Assembly (NCBI RefSeq): GCF_003490595.1
Contig: NZ_QQGY01000007.1
Location: 84,210 to 148,209, forward strand
Length of the DNA: 64,000 nt
Direction of reading: 5' to 3'
From: Haemophilus haemolyticus_L
GTDB taxonomy: Bacteria; Pseudomonadota; Gammaproteobacteria; Enterobacterales; Pasteurellaceae
The translations under genes and the position numbers were made by a program. The notes beneath the pieces were generated by a model. It worked only from the letters and a program-made list of their open reading frames with translations. It had not been told where the DNA came from and made no database searches. Shown piece by piece: positions 34,886-44,207 of this stretch; the first letter of the stretch is position 1; each line of letters starts with the position of its first letter.

Positions 34886-35220
34886 CGAAAAAAGAAAAAT
34901 ACATTTTATTGATTGGCCCGCTCATGCTTGTGGCAATTATTCTGTTTCAAGGGTGGCAAGCCAACCACTGGCGAGCCGAAGCTGCCAAAGAAGAACAATT
35001 AAAATTGCAGTGGGTAGAATCTTACATGGCATTGAATGAAAGCGTGGATAAATTCAATGAGCAACAAAAAGCACTCACGGAAGCCGTAAATCAGTTAAAA
35101 ATCTCTCAAACCAAGCAAACACAGGATTTAAAAAATGCACTTAAAAAACACCAAGATTGGGCTGACACTTTTATCCCTGATGATGTTAGCGGCGTGTTCA
35201 ACAGCACCGAAAATCATTAA
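34870..35220 (+). CDS. Inner-membrane spanin (Rz-like)
   Basis: 116 residues: one N-terminal TM helix (about 11-28, YILLIGPLMLVAIILFQG), then a long periplasmic coiled coil (about 40-95). This is the i-spanin layout. Start supported by AAAGGAG. Its 3' part contains the o-spanin start in another frame (nested Rz/Rz1 architecture). Confidence 0.85.
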   Translation: MFGFLTKKEKYILLIGPLMLVAIILFQGWQANHWRAEAAKEEQLKLQWVESYMALNESVDKFNEQQKALTEAVNQLKISQTKQTQDLKNALKKHQDWADTFIPDDVSGVFNSTENH

Positions 35221-35398
35221 ACAGCCAATTCTATGCCCGCAAGTTGCAGAATGTACACCACTTGCCGCCACAATTAAAACTAACGGCGATTTGGCTAACG
35301 CCTATCTACAAAGCCAACAAAAGCTAAGTGTATGCATTGTTGAGAATCAAGCATTAAAGAAATGCATTGATGAATTTAATAAGCAGGAAAAACAATGA
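35135..35398 (+). CDS. Outer-membrane spanin lipoprotein (Rz1-like)
   Basis: 87 residues with a lipoprotein signal (IGLTLLSLMMLAAC, Cys21), then a short periplasmic domain with Pro and Cys. It starts inside the i-spanin gene in another frame (86-bp overlap), the classic Rz/Rz1 arrangement. Together with the i-spanin it fuses inner and outer membranes at lysis. Confidence 0.87.
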   Translation: MHLKNTKIGLTLLSLMMLAACSTAPKIIKQPILCPQVAECTPLAATIKTNGDLANAYLQSQQKLSVCIVENQALKKCIDEFNKQEKQ

Positions 35399-35610
35399 CC
35401 GATCAATTTGACCGTGCGCAAGAACTCGAACAAATGACACGTGATATTGCGTTACAAAAACACCGCACTTTTAAAGCAATCAGTGCGTTTTATTGCGAAG
35501 ATTGCGACATCCCAATCCCTGAAAAACGCCGCCAATTAATTCAAGGCGTAACCCGTTGCGTGGTTTGTCAGCAAAAATACGAAATGCAACAACGGAATTT
35601 CAGAAAATGA
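35395..35610 (+). CDS. TraR/DksA-type zinc finger protein
   Basis: 71 residues. N-terminal helix (DQFDRAQELEQMTRDIAL) and a C4 zinc finger (CEDC ... CVVC, 17 residues apart), the short TraR form found in P2-like phages near lysis genes. TraR homologues bind RNA polymerase in the secondary channel and mimic ppGpp/DksA. Overlaps the o-spanin by 4 bp. Confidence 0.9.
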   Translation: MTDQFDRAQELEQMTRDIALQKHRTFKAISAFYCEDCDIPIPEKRRQLIQGVTRCVVCQQKYEMQQRNFRK

Positions 35611-35858
35611 GAAAAACAACTCTTTATCTCGCCATTGCAGCTTCATTGCCGTGTTTAGCAAATACGTACACCGTACCATTTAGAGATGGTCCATTTGGTA
35701 AATATTCAAATTATCCTGACGGAAGAATAACAGAAGTATGCATTCATCAAGTAGGCTATTTGATGACGGACACTGGACATTTGGTTGTTGCCGTAGATAA
35801 AGACAACCGACCATTAATTTGCAAGCAGAAAAATGAAAAAGCCCAACCAACTGCGTAA
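35607..35858 (+). CDS. Small exported phage protein, unknown
   Basis: 83 residues with a signal peptide (MRKTTLYLAIAASLPCLANT) and a mature part with two Cys. ATG at 35607 overlaps the TraR-like stop (ATGA). No family recognised. An exported protein embedded between lysis and tail genes could modify lysis or the envelope of lysogens; inference. Confidence 0.7.
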   Translation: MRKTTLYLAIAASLPCLANTYTVPFRDGPFGKYSNYPDGRITEVCIHQVGYLMTDTGHLVVAVDKDNRPLICKQKNEKAQPTA

Positions 35859-36303
35859 AATCCTTGAACAAAGCCATCCCGATTTTGTAAAAAATCCCGA
35901 CCATCTACAACTTTATGTGGACGGTGGACAAATCGTCGCAACGGGTGCCGCATCATTTAGTTTTGAATATCGTTACACACTCAATGTCGTGGTGACTGAT
36001 TATGCAGGCGATATTGCCACCTTGATTGTGCCAATGATGGCTTATCTCCGCACAAATCAACCTGAAATATTAGAAAATCCACAAATTCGAGAGAACGCAT
36101 TTAAATTCCAGGTAGATTACAACAATAACAACACCGCAGATATTAGTTTTGAAATCCAACTCACTGAACGTGTCGTGTCGAAAAAAGACGGTAATAACGT
36201 GCAGATCCATTATGCAAAAGAACCCGTATGGGATGAACCAAACCGAGTAAAAGTCTATTTGGAAAACTTGGATTCATTAATTTTTGAGGGTGATATCGTC
36301 TAA
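35833..36303 (+). CDS. Tail completion protein (P2 gpR-like)
   Basis: 156 residues of the gpR family (KKPNQLRKILEQSHPDFVKNP at the start, YTLNVVVTDYAGDIATLIVP in the middle). It completes the tail terminus for joining with heads. It overlaps the previous gene by 26 bp and the next by one base. Confidence 0.9.
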   Translation: MKKPNQLRKILEQSHPDFVKNPDHLQLYVDGGQIVATGAASFSFEYRYTLNVVVTDYAGDIATLIVPMMAYLRTNQPEILENPQIRENAFKFQVDYNNNNTADISFEIQLTERVVSKKDGNNVQIHYAKEPVWDEPNRVKVYLENLDSLIFEGDIV

Positions 36304-36761
36304 TGGCTACAGTAGAAGAAGTTCAGGCAAAATTGACCGCACTTATTGCCAATCTTTCTCCACAGGCTCGTAGACAGCTTGGGCGAAAAATCGGGCAAGC
36401 CTTACGAAAAAGCCAATCGAATCGAATTGCACGCCAACAAAATCCAGATGGTTCTGCTTTTGAGCCAAGAAAACCACGTAAAGAATTTGGCAAAAAGAAA
36501 GGACGAATCAAACGCAAAGCCATGTTCGCCAAACTTCGTACCGCCCGACATTTAAAAGTGCGGTCAAATGGTAACGAAGTTTCTGTGGGTTTTAATGGCT
36601 CAAGTGCCGCCATTGCTGCAGTGCATCAATACGGTTTAAGCGCTAGCCCATCTAAAAATAAAGATTTCAAAGTGCAATATGCCCAGCGTGAATCGCTGGG
36701 TTTTTCGGAAAGTGATGTGAATTTAATTGAAGATTTGATTATTGAGCAATTAAGTCTTTAG
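36303..36761 (+). CDS. Tail completion/virion morphogenesis protein (P2 gpS-like)
   Basis: 152 residues, gpS family (RRQLGRKIGQALRKSQSNRI, QNPDGSAFEPRKPR, VHQYGL). Basic. It works with gpR at the tail end. The 3' end overlaps a convergent membrane-protein gene by 23 bp. Confidence 0.9.
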   Translation: MATVEEVQAKLTALIANLSPQARRQLGRKIGQALRKSQSNRIARQQNPDGSAFEPRKPRKEFGKKKGRIKRKAMFAKLRTARHLKVRSNGNEVSVGFNGSSAAIAAVHQYGLSASPSKNKDFKVQYAQRESLGFSESDVNLIEDLIIEQLSL

Positions 36762-37011
36762 ATTGTGATTTTAATTTGATGTGCTTGCGAATAATGTGAA
36801 TCCAATAGCAATACACTGCAAGTGCTGCAACACCAAGGAAAAAGTTGATTTCAGCAAGCCAAAGCACCGACCCCATCATCAACATATAAAGAAACAGAAC
36901 AGGCGCGGCAATAATGCCAGAAACTAACCAAGGCAATGCAATCAAACCGAAACCGACAGCGAGCCCAAGCACACCAAAAGCGAAGATGAGCAGAAAAAGA
37001 ATTGTGATCAT
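36739..37011 (-). CDS. Small membrane protein (possible moron)
   Basis: 90 residues with three to four hydrophobic segments covering nearly the whole chain (ITILFLLIFAFGVLGLAVGF; LPWLVSGIIAAPVLFLYMLM; FLGVAALAVYCYWIHII) and a basic Lys-rich tail. A strong AAAGGGGG ribosome site precedes the ATG. It is transcribed against the surrounding late operon, from between gpS and the tape measure, a typical position for a lysogenic-conversion or superinfection-exclusion gene. No family recognised. Confidence 0.75.
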   Translation of the reverse strand: MITILFLLIFAFGVLGLAVGFGLIALPWLVSGIIAAPVLFLYMLMMGSVLWLAEINFFLGVAALAVYCYWIHIIRKHIKLKSQSKDLIAQ

Positions 37012-37079
37012 ATAGCCCCCTTTGTTTTAGTGCATTATTTAATCTTTCTTTCTGAAAAGTCAAGAAAAAGTGAGAAAAT

Positions 37080-39779
37080 ATGAAAAGTTTAGAGTTGAAA
37101 TTTGTTTTAGATGCAGTAGATAGGCTCACCACGCCATTAAAAAGCGTACAAAAACAGCTTGATTCTTTGCAGAAAAAAGTAAAAAACACAACAACCGAGC
37201 TGAATAAATTACAACAGCAAGAAAAAACCGCTAATTCATTTAAACGATTAGAAAACGCTCTACAACAAAACAATCAAAAACTTGTAGAAGCGCGAGAAAA
37301 AGCGAAGAAATTAGCCGAACAATTAAAAAATACTGCCGCACCGACAGCAGCATTAAAAAGACAAGTCGAATCCGCGCATAAATCAGCACACCGATTAGCA
37401 CAATCACAAGAACATCAGCGGAAAAAACTGAACGAATTGCGCAAATCACTAAGACAAGGCGGATTTGACACGTCAAAATTCAAGGAAAGCCAAGAAAAAC
37501 TAAAGCAAAAAATTAAACAATCAACGGCGGCAATCGAAAAACAAAATGCAGCAATGGCAAAGTTGCATCAGCGACAAGCAAAATATAAATCTTACCGCGA
37601 AAGCGTGGATAATTTAAAAAATAAAAGCGACCAGTTGCGAACATTCGGACAGCGCTCAATGATAGCAGGAACAGTGACAAATGCGCTGTCAGGTGTCATG
37701 CTTAAACCTGCACTTGACTTTGAACAAGACTTTTCGCGCGTGCAAGCATTAACAGGATTGAGTAAAGCGAACCCAGAACAAGCCGCCGCGCTTGAACGTT
37801 TACGCAATCAAGGGATTCATCTTGGTGCGACAACATCATTTATATCGGGTGAAGTTGCACAAGGTCAAGGCTATCTAGCCATGGCGGGTTTTAATGCTGA
37901 CCAAATCGAAAAATCAATGCCTGCTATTTTAGCAATGACAAAAGCAGCAGGCATCGAAATGGGGCAAGTGTCTGATATTTCGTCAGATATTTCCTCAGGT
38001 TTTAAAATTTCCGCTGACGAAATGAATCGGGTTGCGGATGTACTCACAGCCACATTTTCCGGCTCAAACACTACCCTTGAAGGCTTGGGCGACACAATGA
38101 AATATTTAGGTCCAATTGCCACGGCAACAGGTCAAGATTTCGAAACGATGTCAGCGATGGTTGGATTATTAGGTAATGTTGGGATAAAAGGCACGCAAGC
38201 CGGTACATCATTGCGTTCTGCCATGTTAAGACTTGCCGCCCCACCTAAACAAGCCGCAAAAGCATTGAAAATCCTAGGTGTGTCCGCCAAAGATAGTCGT
38301 GGAAATATGCGCGCTTTAACTAATATTTTGATGGATGTGGAGCGTAAAACCGCCAAAATGGGAACCGGTGACAGAATGGCATATTACAAAGCCATTTTTG
38401 GCACTGAAGCCGCAACGGCAATGGTTGAATTAGTCAAACAAGCAGGCGTAAATGGTATTCAGGAATTTACAGATAAATTAAAAAATTCTGCGGGTCGAGC
38501 CGAACAAGTTGCGCAAACAATGGCAGATAACTTACTCGGTGACATTAAAAACCTTGAATCAGCCCGTGAGGCTGTCGGCATTGCTATTTATGACACTATT
38601 TCTGACGATATGCGCGCCAGTGTTCAATCAATCACTGAAATGGTGCGAAAAGTCAATGAATGGATAAAAGCAAATCCAGAATTGACTGCAAAAATCGTTA
38701 AATGGGGCGTGGCAATGGCAGGTGCAGTCACGGCACTCGGCGCATTGAGTCTTTTAACAAGTTTTGTGTTCTACCCAATCGCAAGGCTTGTTCTTGGGTT
38801 GTCAAAATTGGGTGTTATTTTACCTAAATTTATGGGGAAAGTTATAGATGTCAGCGGTGCAATCTCAAGATGGCTACTTTCCCCTCTAAAACTTCTGCCT
38901 TATATTCTGTCACTTGGCGGCGCAGCTTTTATTAGTGCTGCACTCTTAATCTATAAATACTGGCAACCTATTAAAGCCTTTTTCGGCGGTTTTTGGGAGG
39001 GCTTAAAATCAGGTTTCCCCCCTGTCCTTGAAAAATTCCAACCACTTGGCACCGTATTTGGTATTGTCGTTGGATGGATTGAAAAAGCGGTGAAATGGTT
39101 TACCGATTTATTGTCTCCAGTACAAAGCACCAAAGAAGATTTAGATGCTGCAGCCAGTGCCGGTAAAAAATTTGGAGAATGGATAGCAGCAGGTATTGAT
39201 TTTGCGCTCAAACCATTACAGCTATTAATGGATGGCATAAAATGGGTAATTGATAATATGCCAGGTATTCAAGCGGGAGCAAAAATTGTTGAAAATGCTA
39301 AACAATCAAGAAATGAAGAAACAAACAAGGTTATCAAATCAGGGAGTGCAACTGAAAGAACACTCGATGCACTTTCTGATTCGAATATGTATTCTTCAGG
39401 CGGCTACACCGGCAATGGCGGCAAATATCAACCCATGGGCATTGTCCACGGTGGCGAATACGTGATGACCAAAGAAGCCACATCACGCCTTGGCGTCAAT
39501 ACACTCAATGCACTTAATTACGGCAAACGGGCACTTATTGCGGGCGGATTGGGGATCAGCGTTGCAACTGCCGCCCCTGTGCAAGTTGATACTCGTGCAC
39601 CAATATCTGCTCGTCCAGTGGTGACGCAATCCAGCCAACCAATGAGCGTAAATATCACCATCAATGCCGCACAAGGCATGGACGAACGAGCCATTGCACA
39701 ACAAGTGGCAAAAGAAATACAACGCATTGAAAACCAACGCCAAGCAAGAGCAAGAAGTTCAATGTGGGACAGAGCATAA
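37080..39779 (+). CDS. Tail tape measure protein (TP901/P2 gpT type)
   Basis: 899 residues setting tail length. N-terminal coiled coils (about 15-170, Gln/Lys-rich), TP901 core (about 215-400: LGATTSFISGEVAQGQGYLA, AGIEMGQVSDISSD), hydrophobic segments near 545-625 and a C-terminal domain. The gene is placed between gpS and baseplate V, not between E' and U as in P2 itself. Intact. Confidence 0.93.
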   Translation: MKSLELKFVLDAVDRLTTPLKSVQKQLDSLQKKVKNTTTELNKLQQQEKTANSFKRLENALQQNNQKLVEAREKAKKLAEQLKNTAAPTAALKRQVESAHKSAHRLAQSQEHQRKKLNELRKSLRQGGFDTSKFKESQEKLKQKIKQSTAAIEKQNAAMAKLHQRQAKYKSYRESVDNLKNKSDQLRTFGQRSMIAGTVTNALSGVMLKPALDFEQDFSRVQALTGLSKANPEQAAALERLRNQGIHLGATTSFISGEVAQGQGYLAMAGFNADQIEKSMPAILAMTKAAGIEMGQVSDISSDISSGFKISADEMNRVADVLTATFSGSNTTLEGLGDTMKYLGPIATATGQDFETMSAMVGLLGNVGIKGTQAGTSLRSAMLRLAAPPKQAAKALKILGVSAKDSRGNMRALTNILMDVERKTAKMGTGDRMAYYKAIFGTEAATAMVELVKQAGVNGIQEFTDKLKNSAGRAEQVAQTMADNLLGDIKNLESAREAVGIAIYDTISDDMRASVQSITEMVRKVNEWIKANPELTAKIVKWGVAMAGAVTALGALSLLTSFVFYPIARLVLGLSKLGVILPKFMGKVIDVSGAISRWLLSPLKLLPYILSLGGAAFISAALLIYKYWQPIKAFFGGFWEGLKSGFPPVLEKFQPLGTVFGIVVGWIEKAVKWFTDLLSPVQSTKEDLDAAASAGKKFGEWIAAGIDFALKPLQLLMDGIKWVIDNMPGIQAGAKIVENAKQSRNEETNKVIKSGSATERTLDALSDSNMYSSGGYTGNGGKYQPMGIVHGGEYVMTKEATSRLGVNTLNALNYGKRALIAGGLGISVATAAPVQVDTRAPISARPVVTQSSQPMSVNITINAAQGMDERAIAQQVAKEIQRIENQRQARARSSMWDRA

Positions 39780-39780
39780 T

Positions 39781-39803
39781 AAAAGGGGGAAAGCCCTTTT
39801 TTG
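39781..39803 (+). terminator. Terminator after the tape measure gene
   Basis: AAAAGGG-GGAAA-GCCCTTTT followed by TTG; a short stem with U run. Confidence 0.75.
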
Positions 39804-39855
39804 TTGTTTATTGTAAACAGAAGTGCTAGGATCTGCGAAAAATAGGAGGGTATCA

Positions 39856-40023
39856 ATGAACGAAAATGCACCTTTTATTCGTGAAATAATTGACCGCACA
39901 TCGCAAATAAAAGGCGAACGTGTGAAGGGTGACAATGCCAAAGAAATCAAGGCAAATGTTCAAACCATTTTAAAAGCGCAACTTAGAGCCACACAATTAA
40001 ATGCTAGAACGCAAACATATTAA
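39856..40023 (+). CDS. Small basic phage protein, unknown
   Basis: 55 residues, highly charged helix (FIREIIDRTSQIKGERVKGD). Start ATG at 39856 has AGGAGG upstream. Overlaps the next gene by 23 bp. No family recognised. Confidence 0.65.
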   Translation: MNENAPFIREIIDRTSQIKGERVKGDNAKEIKANVQTILKAQLRATQLNARTQTY

Positions 40024-40453
40024 ATTTGTCGAAATCCATCATCTTTTTACGCAAATCAGTCTTGCATTGGGATTTACAGAACAAGATATTGATAAACATT
40101 CGACTAATCTCGCTGAATTAATCGCATTATGGCAGCAACAAGAATTTGTTGAAGTTTATGTTGAAAATAAAGACCGTCTATTCGGACGTGCAAAAGACAG
40201 CAGTTTAGCCTATGGCGCATCGCCTTATTATATTGGTTTATATCACGCTAGATTAAGTTATGAAGAAAACGATCCTCTTGTGGTGCTGACATTTAATTAT
40301 GAAGATAACCCAGAACAAACCACAGTGTCGGTTCGTTTTATGGTTGATCACGATACCTTATTCGGGACAAAAGAAGAAAAATTCATTCAACAACGAATGA
40401 AAGATATTCGTAAACGTATTGATGATTTTATTCAATTAGGTAATAAAAAATAA
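40001..40453 (+). CDS. Phage protein of unknown function
   Basis: 150 residues, soluble, mixed alpha/beta (IKFVEIHHLFTQISLALGFT; YYIGLYHARLSYEENDPLVV). Shares a short bicistron with the 55-residue gene and ends at a terminator. No family recognised. Its placement between the tape measure and baseplate genes, flanked by its own terminators, marks it as an accessory unit. Confidence 0.72.
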   Translation: MLERKHIKFVEIHHLFTQISLALGFTEQDIDKHSTNLAELIALWQQQEFVEVYVENKDRLFGRAKDSSLAYGASPYYIGLYHARLSYEENDPLVVLTFNYEDNPEQTTVSVRFMVDHDTLFGTKEEKFIQQRMKDIRKRIDDFIQLGNKK

Positions 40454-40475
40454 AAGGGCGCAAGCCCTTTTTTGT
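40453..40475 (+). terminator. Terminator after the accessory pair
   Basis: AAGGGC-GCAA-GCCCTT followed by TTTT. Confidence 0.85.
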
Positions 40476-40559
40476 TACCTACGATTCCACACTCCCCCAC
40501 ACTCGCCACACCGCACAATATTGCCAACAATAAGGCATTTTCTTTAACTGTGAATGCCT

Positions 40560-41099
40560 ATGTCTGCTGAATTACAACGAAAACTAGACAACATTATCCG
40601 CTTTGGGGTGATTGCTGAAGTGAATCACGCCACCGCACGTGCTCGCGTAAAGAGCGGTGACATTCTCACAGAGTTTTTACCATTTATTACACCTCGTGCC
40701 GGTACAACTAAAACCTGGTCGCCACCTACTGTGGGCGAACAATGTGTGATGTTATCAGTGAGCGGTGAATTTACTACTGCCTGCATATTGGTTGGGCTTT
40801 ATACACAAAACAGCCCAAGCCAATCTCCCGATGAACACGTCATTGAATTTGCTGACGGTGCAAAAATCACTTACAACCAATCAAGTGGCGCATTGGTTGT
40901 GATAGGTATCAAAACCGCCAGTATTACTGCCGCGAATCAAATTGATATTGACTGCACCACTATCAATATCAAAGGCAATGTGAAGATTGACGGAAAGGTA
41001 ACATCAACAGGCGATATGGTCGCAGGGGGAGTCAGTCAAATTAACCATAAACACGGTGGCGTACAAGGTGGCCCAAGTAAAACAGGAAAACCCGAATAA
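40560..41099 (+). CDS. Baseplate assembly protein V (spike)
   Basis: About 179 residues, gpV family: OB-fold start (LDNIIRFGVIAEVNHATARA, WSPPTVGEQCVMLS) and a C-terminal beta-helix spike (GNVKIDGKVTSTGDMVAGG, HKHGGVQGG). It pierces the host membrane. An in-frame ATG at 40554 is an alternative start; neither has a strong ribosome site. Confidence 0.92.
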   Translation: MSAELQRKLDNIIRFGVIAEVNHATARARVKSGDILTEFLPFITPRAGTTKTWSPPTVGEQCVMLSVSGEFTTACILVGLYTQNSPSQSPDEHVIEFADGAKITYNQSSGALVVIGIKTASITAANQIDIDCTTINIKGNVKIDGKVTSTGDMVAGGVSQINHKHGGVQGGPSKTGKPE

Positions 41100-41434
41100 T
41101 GAATCGATACACTGGCGAAACATTAAAAAACGAAAGCGACCACATTAAACAATCCATTGCCGATATTTTGCTAACGCCAGTTGGTTCACGAATTCAGCGG
41201 CGTGAATATGGCAGCTTAATCCCAATGCTAATAGACCGCCCCATTAGCCACACATTGCTATTACAACTGGCGGCTTGTGCCGTCACTGCAATTAATCGTT
41301 GGGAACCACGAGTACAGATCACACAATTTAAACCTGAATTGGTTGAAGGTGGCATTGTGGCAAGTTATGTCGCACGCGGGCAATATCAGCAACATATCAA
41401 AGAAAACCATCTTTTATTAGGTCATAAATCATGA
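41099..41434 (+). CDS. Baseplate protein W
   Basis: 111 residues, gpW/gp25-like lysozyme-fold family (IADILLTPVGSRIQRREYGS, a strong family run). Forms the baseplate with J. Overlaps V by one base (TAATG). Confidence 0.94.
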   Translation: MNRYTGETLKNESDHIKQSIADILLTPVGSRIQRREYGSLIPMLIDRPISHTLLLQLAACAVTAINRWEPRVQITQFKPELVEGGIVASYVARGQYQQHIKENHLLLGHKS

Positions 41435-42345
41435 ACAATATTATTGACTTGAACAATTTGCCTGTACCAAAAGTTGTGCAAGAACTCAGTTATGAAACTT
41501 TACTTGCTCAACGAAAAGATAAATTCCTGTCATTACAAGAAAATGACGATATGCGCCAACATTGGCAGGCTCGATTACAATTAGAAAGCGAACCTGTAGT
41601 GAAATTGCTAGAAGAAAATGCTTATTTAGAATTATTACTCAGAACGCATATTAATGAATCTGCTAAAGCCGTGATGCTTGCTTATGCCACAGGATCAGAT
41701 TTAGACCAATTAGGGGCATTATTCGGCATTAAGCGATTAATCATTCAAGCGGGAGATGTAAACGCGCACCCGCCAATTCCTACCCTATATGAAGATGATG
41801 AACGTTTTCGCACACGTATTCAAATGTCATTAGAAGGATTAACCACAGCAGGCAGTCGTGCAAGCTATGAATTTCATGCACTCTCTACCTCTGCAAAAAT
41901 AAAAGATATTGATGTAACAAGCCCAACCGCTGGCACGGTTAAGGTCGCTATATTGTCAACAGAAGGGCAAGGAACAGCCGACAGTGATTTAGTTAATGCG
42001 GTAAAAAAGCAGCTAAATGCTGAGCATATTCGCCCACTGACTGATACGGTATTAGTCGAAAGTGCGGTGATTTTACCTTATGAAATTAGAGCTACCCTCA
42101 CACTTTATCCAACTGTACTAGAAAGTGTTGTCATGGCAAATGTTAATCAAGCCATCACTCATTATGTAAATAAGCAACACTTGCTTGGCATTGATATTAC
42201 GCTTTCAGGTATTTATTCAGCCTTACACCAAGAAGGCGTACAGAACGTGAAACTGACACAACCGCTTGCAGATTTAATCATACAACCTCACCAAGCTGCA
42301 TATTGCTCACAAATTCAAATCAACGTAGGTGGCCGAGATGAATAG
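41431..42345 (+). CDS. Baseplate assembly protein J
   Basis: 304 residues, gpJ/gp47 family (LLLRTHINESAKAVMLAYAT, DLDQLGALFGIKR, DERFRTRIQMSLEGLTTAGS). Baseplate wedge. Overlaps W by 4 bp. Confidence 0.94.
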   Translation: MNNIIDLNNLPVPKVVQELSYETLLAQRKDKFLSLQENDDMRQHWQARLQLESEPVVKLLEENAYLELLLRTHINESAKAVMLAYATGSDLDQLGALFGIKRLIIQAGDVNAHPPIPTLYEDDERFRTRIQMSLEGLTTAGSRASYEFHALSTSAKIKDIDVTSPTAGTVKVAILSTEGQGTADSDLVNAVKKQLNAEHIRPLTDTVLVESAVILPYEIRATLTLYPTVLESVVMANVNQAITHYVNKQHLLGIDITLSGIYSALHQEGVQNVKLTQPLADLIIQPHQAAYCSQIQINVGGRDE

Positions 42346-42904
42346 CTATCTCTTGCCCATCGGGTCGAGCAAGCTAGAGAAACAATTATCGAATACGTTT
42401 TCTACCATTGCGGAAATTCCTGTGCCCATTCGCCTCTTATGGAGTGCTGAAAATTGCCCTATGAACCTATTGCCATGGCTTGCTTGGTCGCTTTCCGTGG
42501 ACGAATGGGATGATGAATGGAGCGAGGAAAGCAAACGACAAGCCATTTTAAATAGCATCCACATTCACAAGCACAAAGGGACAATTTCGGCGATTCGCCG
42601 TGTCATGAAATCGGTGGGTTATGGCGAAGTAGATATTATCGAAAACCAATCACTTAAAACATGGAATGGCGAACTAAATTTTGATGGTTCTGAAACCTTT
42701 GAACATGAAGAAATGCACTGGGCAGAATACAAAATTGTGCTACATCAGCCCATTACTATTGAAGAATCAAAACAAGTGCGGCGAATTTTAAATGAAAATG
42801 CCCCTGCACGCTGTCATTTGGTTGCATTCAATTTTACACGGGCAGGCCATCGGTGGAATGGCGAGATCAATTTCGACGGAAACTTTACTTTTGGAGAAGT
42901 ATAA
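42338..42904 (+). CDS. Tail protein I
   Basis: 188 residues, gpI family (SYLLPIGSSKLEKQL; CPMNLLPWLAWSLSVDEWDD; HKHKGTISAIRRVMKSVGYG). ATG at 42338 overlaps J by 8 bp; a GTG three codons upstream is an alternative. Links the baseplate with fibres. Confidence 0.93.
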   Translation: MNSYLLPIGSSKLEKQLSNTFSTIAEIPVPIRLLWSAENCPMNLLPWLAWSLSVDEWDDEWSEESKRQAILNSIHIHKHKGTISAIRRVMKSVGYGEVDIIENQSLKTWNGELNFDGSETFEHEEMHWAEYKIVLHQPITIEESKQVRRILNENAPARCHLVAFNFTRAGHRWNGEINFDGNFTFGEV

Positions 42905-43807
42905 ATGGGAAAAATTACTGAGCAACAACAATGGGAAGAAGATATTTATCTCATTGAAAAACAAGATAAGGTGCTAGGTGGAGAGCTTGGCGTAATTAAC
43001 ATTCAAGCAAAACAGCTAGCCAATCGAACCAAATATTTAAAAGACCAAGTAGACGGCATCAACCGAGACCGCACAGGCTACGCCCCAAAAGCAAGCCCTG
43101 CGTTCACAGGCATACCAACCGCGCCTACAGCTGTATTGGGCACGAACAACACACAAATCGCCACAACCGCATTTGTGAAAACGGAGATTGCTGCATTGGT
43201 AGGTTCTGCACCTGCTGCATTAGACACCTTGGAAGAATTAGCCCGTGCGTTAGCAGGCGATGCAAACTTAAAAGCGACGCTGCTTGCTGAAATTGGGAAA
43301 AAAGCGAACGCCACTGATTTTAATGCCTTACATGATTTATTTATTGGTATCCCTATTCCTTATCCGCTCTCTACCGTCCCAACAGGTTGTTTAGCCATGA
43401 ACGGACAGCGGTTTGATACTCGCCGTTATCCAAAATTGGCGCAGAAATATCCGTCAGGGCGACTACCAGACATACGCGGCGAATTTATTCGTGGTTTGGA
43501 TAATGGGCGTGGAGTAGATGCTGGGCGTGAGATGTTGTCGTGGCAGAGAGATGCGATGAGAAACTTTAGGGCTCAATTCACTACAGTCGATATGGCAGAT
43601 GACCAAGCTAATATCATCAGCGGAGTATCTATATCCAAGACCAGATGGGAAAGCGGTTGGTTCGCAAAAAATGATGTAGGACGGGGGATATATAATTACA
43701 AAATTGCTGAACATATGATTGATATAGAAGTTGCACGTGCAGTCCCCACAGCTGACGAAAACCGCCCCCGCAATATCGCCTATCACTACATCTGCCTAGC
43801 CGAATAA
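42905..43807 (+). CDS. Tail fibre protein (P2 gpH-like, short)
   Basis: 300 residues. N-terminal attachment part with coiled coil, a tail fibre repeat (AFVKTEIAALVGSAPAALDT) and a C-terminal tail-collar domain (VPTGCLAMNGQRFDTRRYPK, GRLPDIRGEFIRG, NRPRNIAYHYICLAE). The C-terminal region determines host range in this family. It is much shorter than P2 gpH. It starts right after gpI. Confidence 0.92.
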   Translation: MGKITEQQQWEEDIYLIEKQDKVLGGELGVINIQAKQLANRTKYLKDQVDGINRDRTGYAPKASPAFTGIPTAPTAVLGTNNTQIATTAFVKTEIAALVGSAPAALDTLEELARALAGDANLKATLLAEIGKKANATDFNALHDLFIGIPIPYPLSTVPTGCLAMNGQRFDTRRYPKLAQKYPSGRLPDIRGEFIRGLDNGRGVDAGREMLSWQRDAMRNFRAQFTTVDMADDQANIISGVSISKTRWESGWFAKNDVGRGIYNYKIAEHMIDIEVARAVPTADENRPRNIAYHYICLAE

Positions 43808-44207
43808 GGAGTACAACATGACCGTAACATTTAATCAAGACGGCTTTGCCGAAAACAGCGGTGAAATCATCGTGTATTGCACTGACAACCAAGGTATTTA
43901 TAGCCACAGCACAACCGAATATGTGAGTGAAGGCGGAAGCCTTTCCGCAGGCAGTTATTTAGATACACCACCACAACCGAAACAAGGGTTTGTCATTGTG
44001 CGAGCAGATAACAGTTGGCAATATCAATCCGACCATCGGGGCATATATTACAGCAAAGAAACAGGCGAAAAAGTAGAACATACTGCACTAGGTGATTTGC
44101 CCGAAAGTTTAACCGCATTTGCGCCACTTGCTGAACCGTGCAAATGGAACGGAACGGCATGGGTAAAAGATGAAGCGAAAATGATCTGACCCCAAAAAGT
44201 TAGACTG

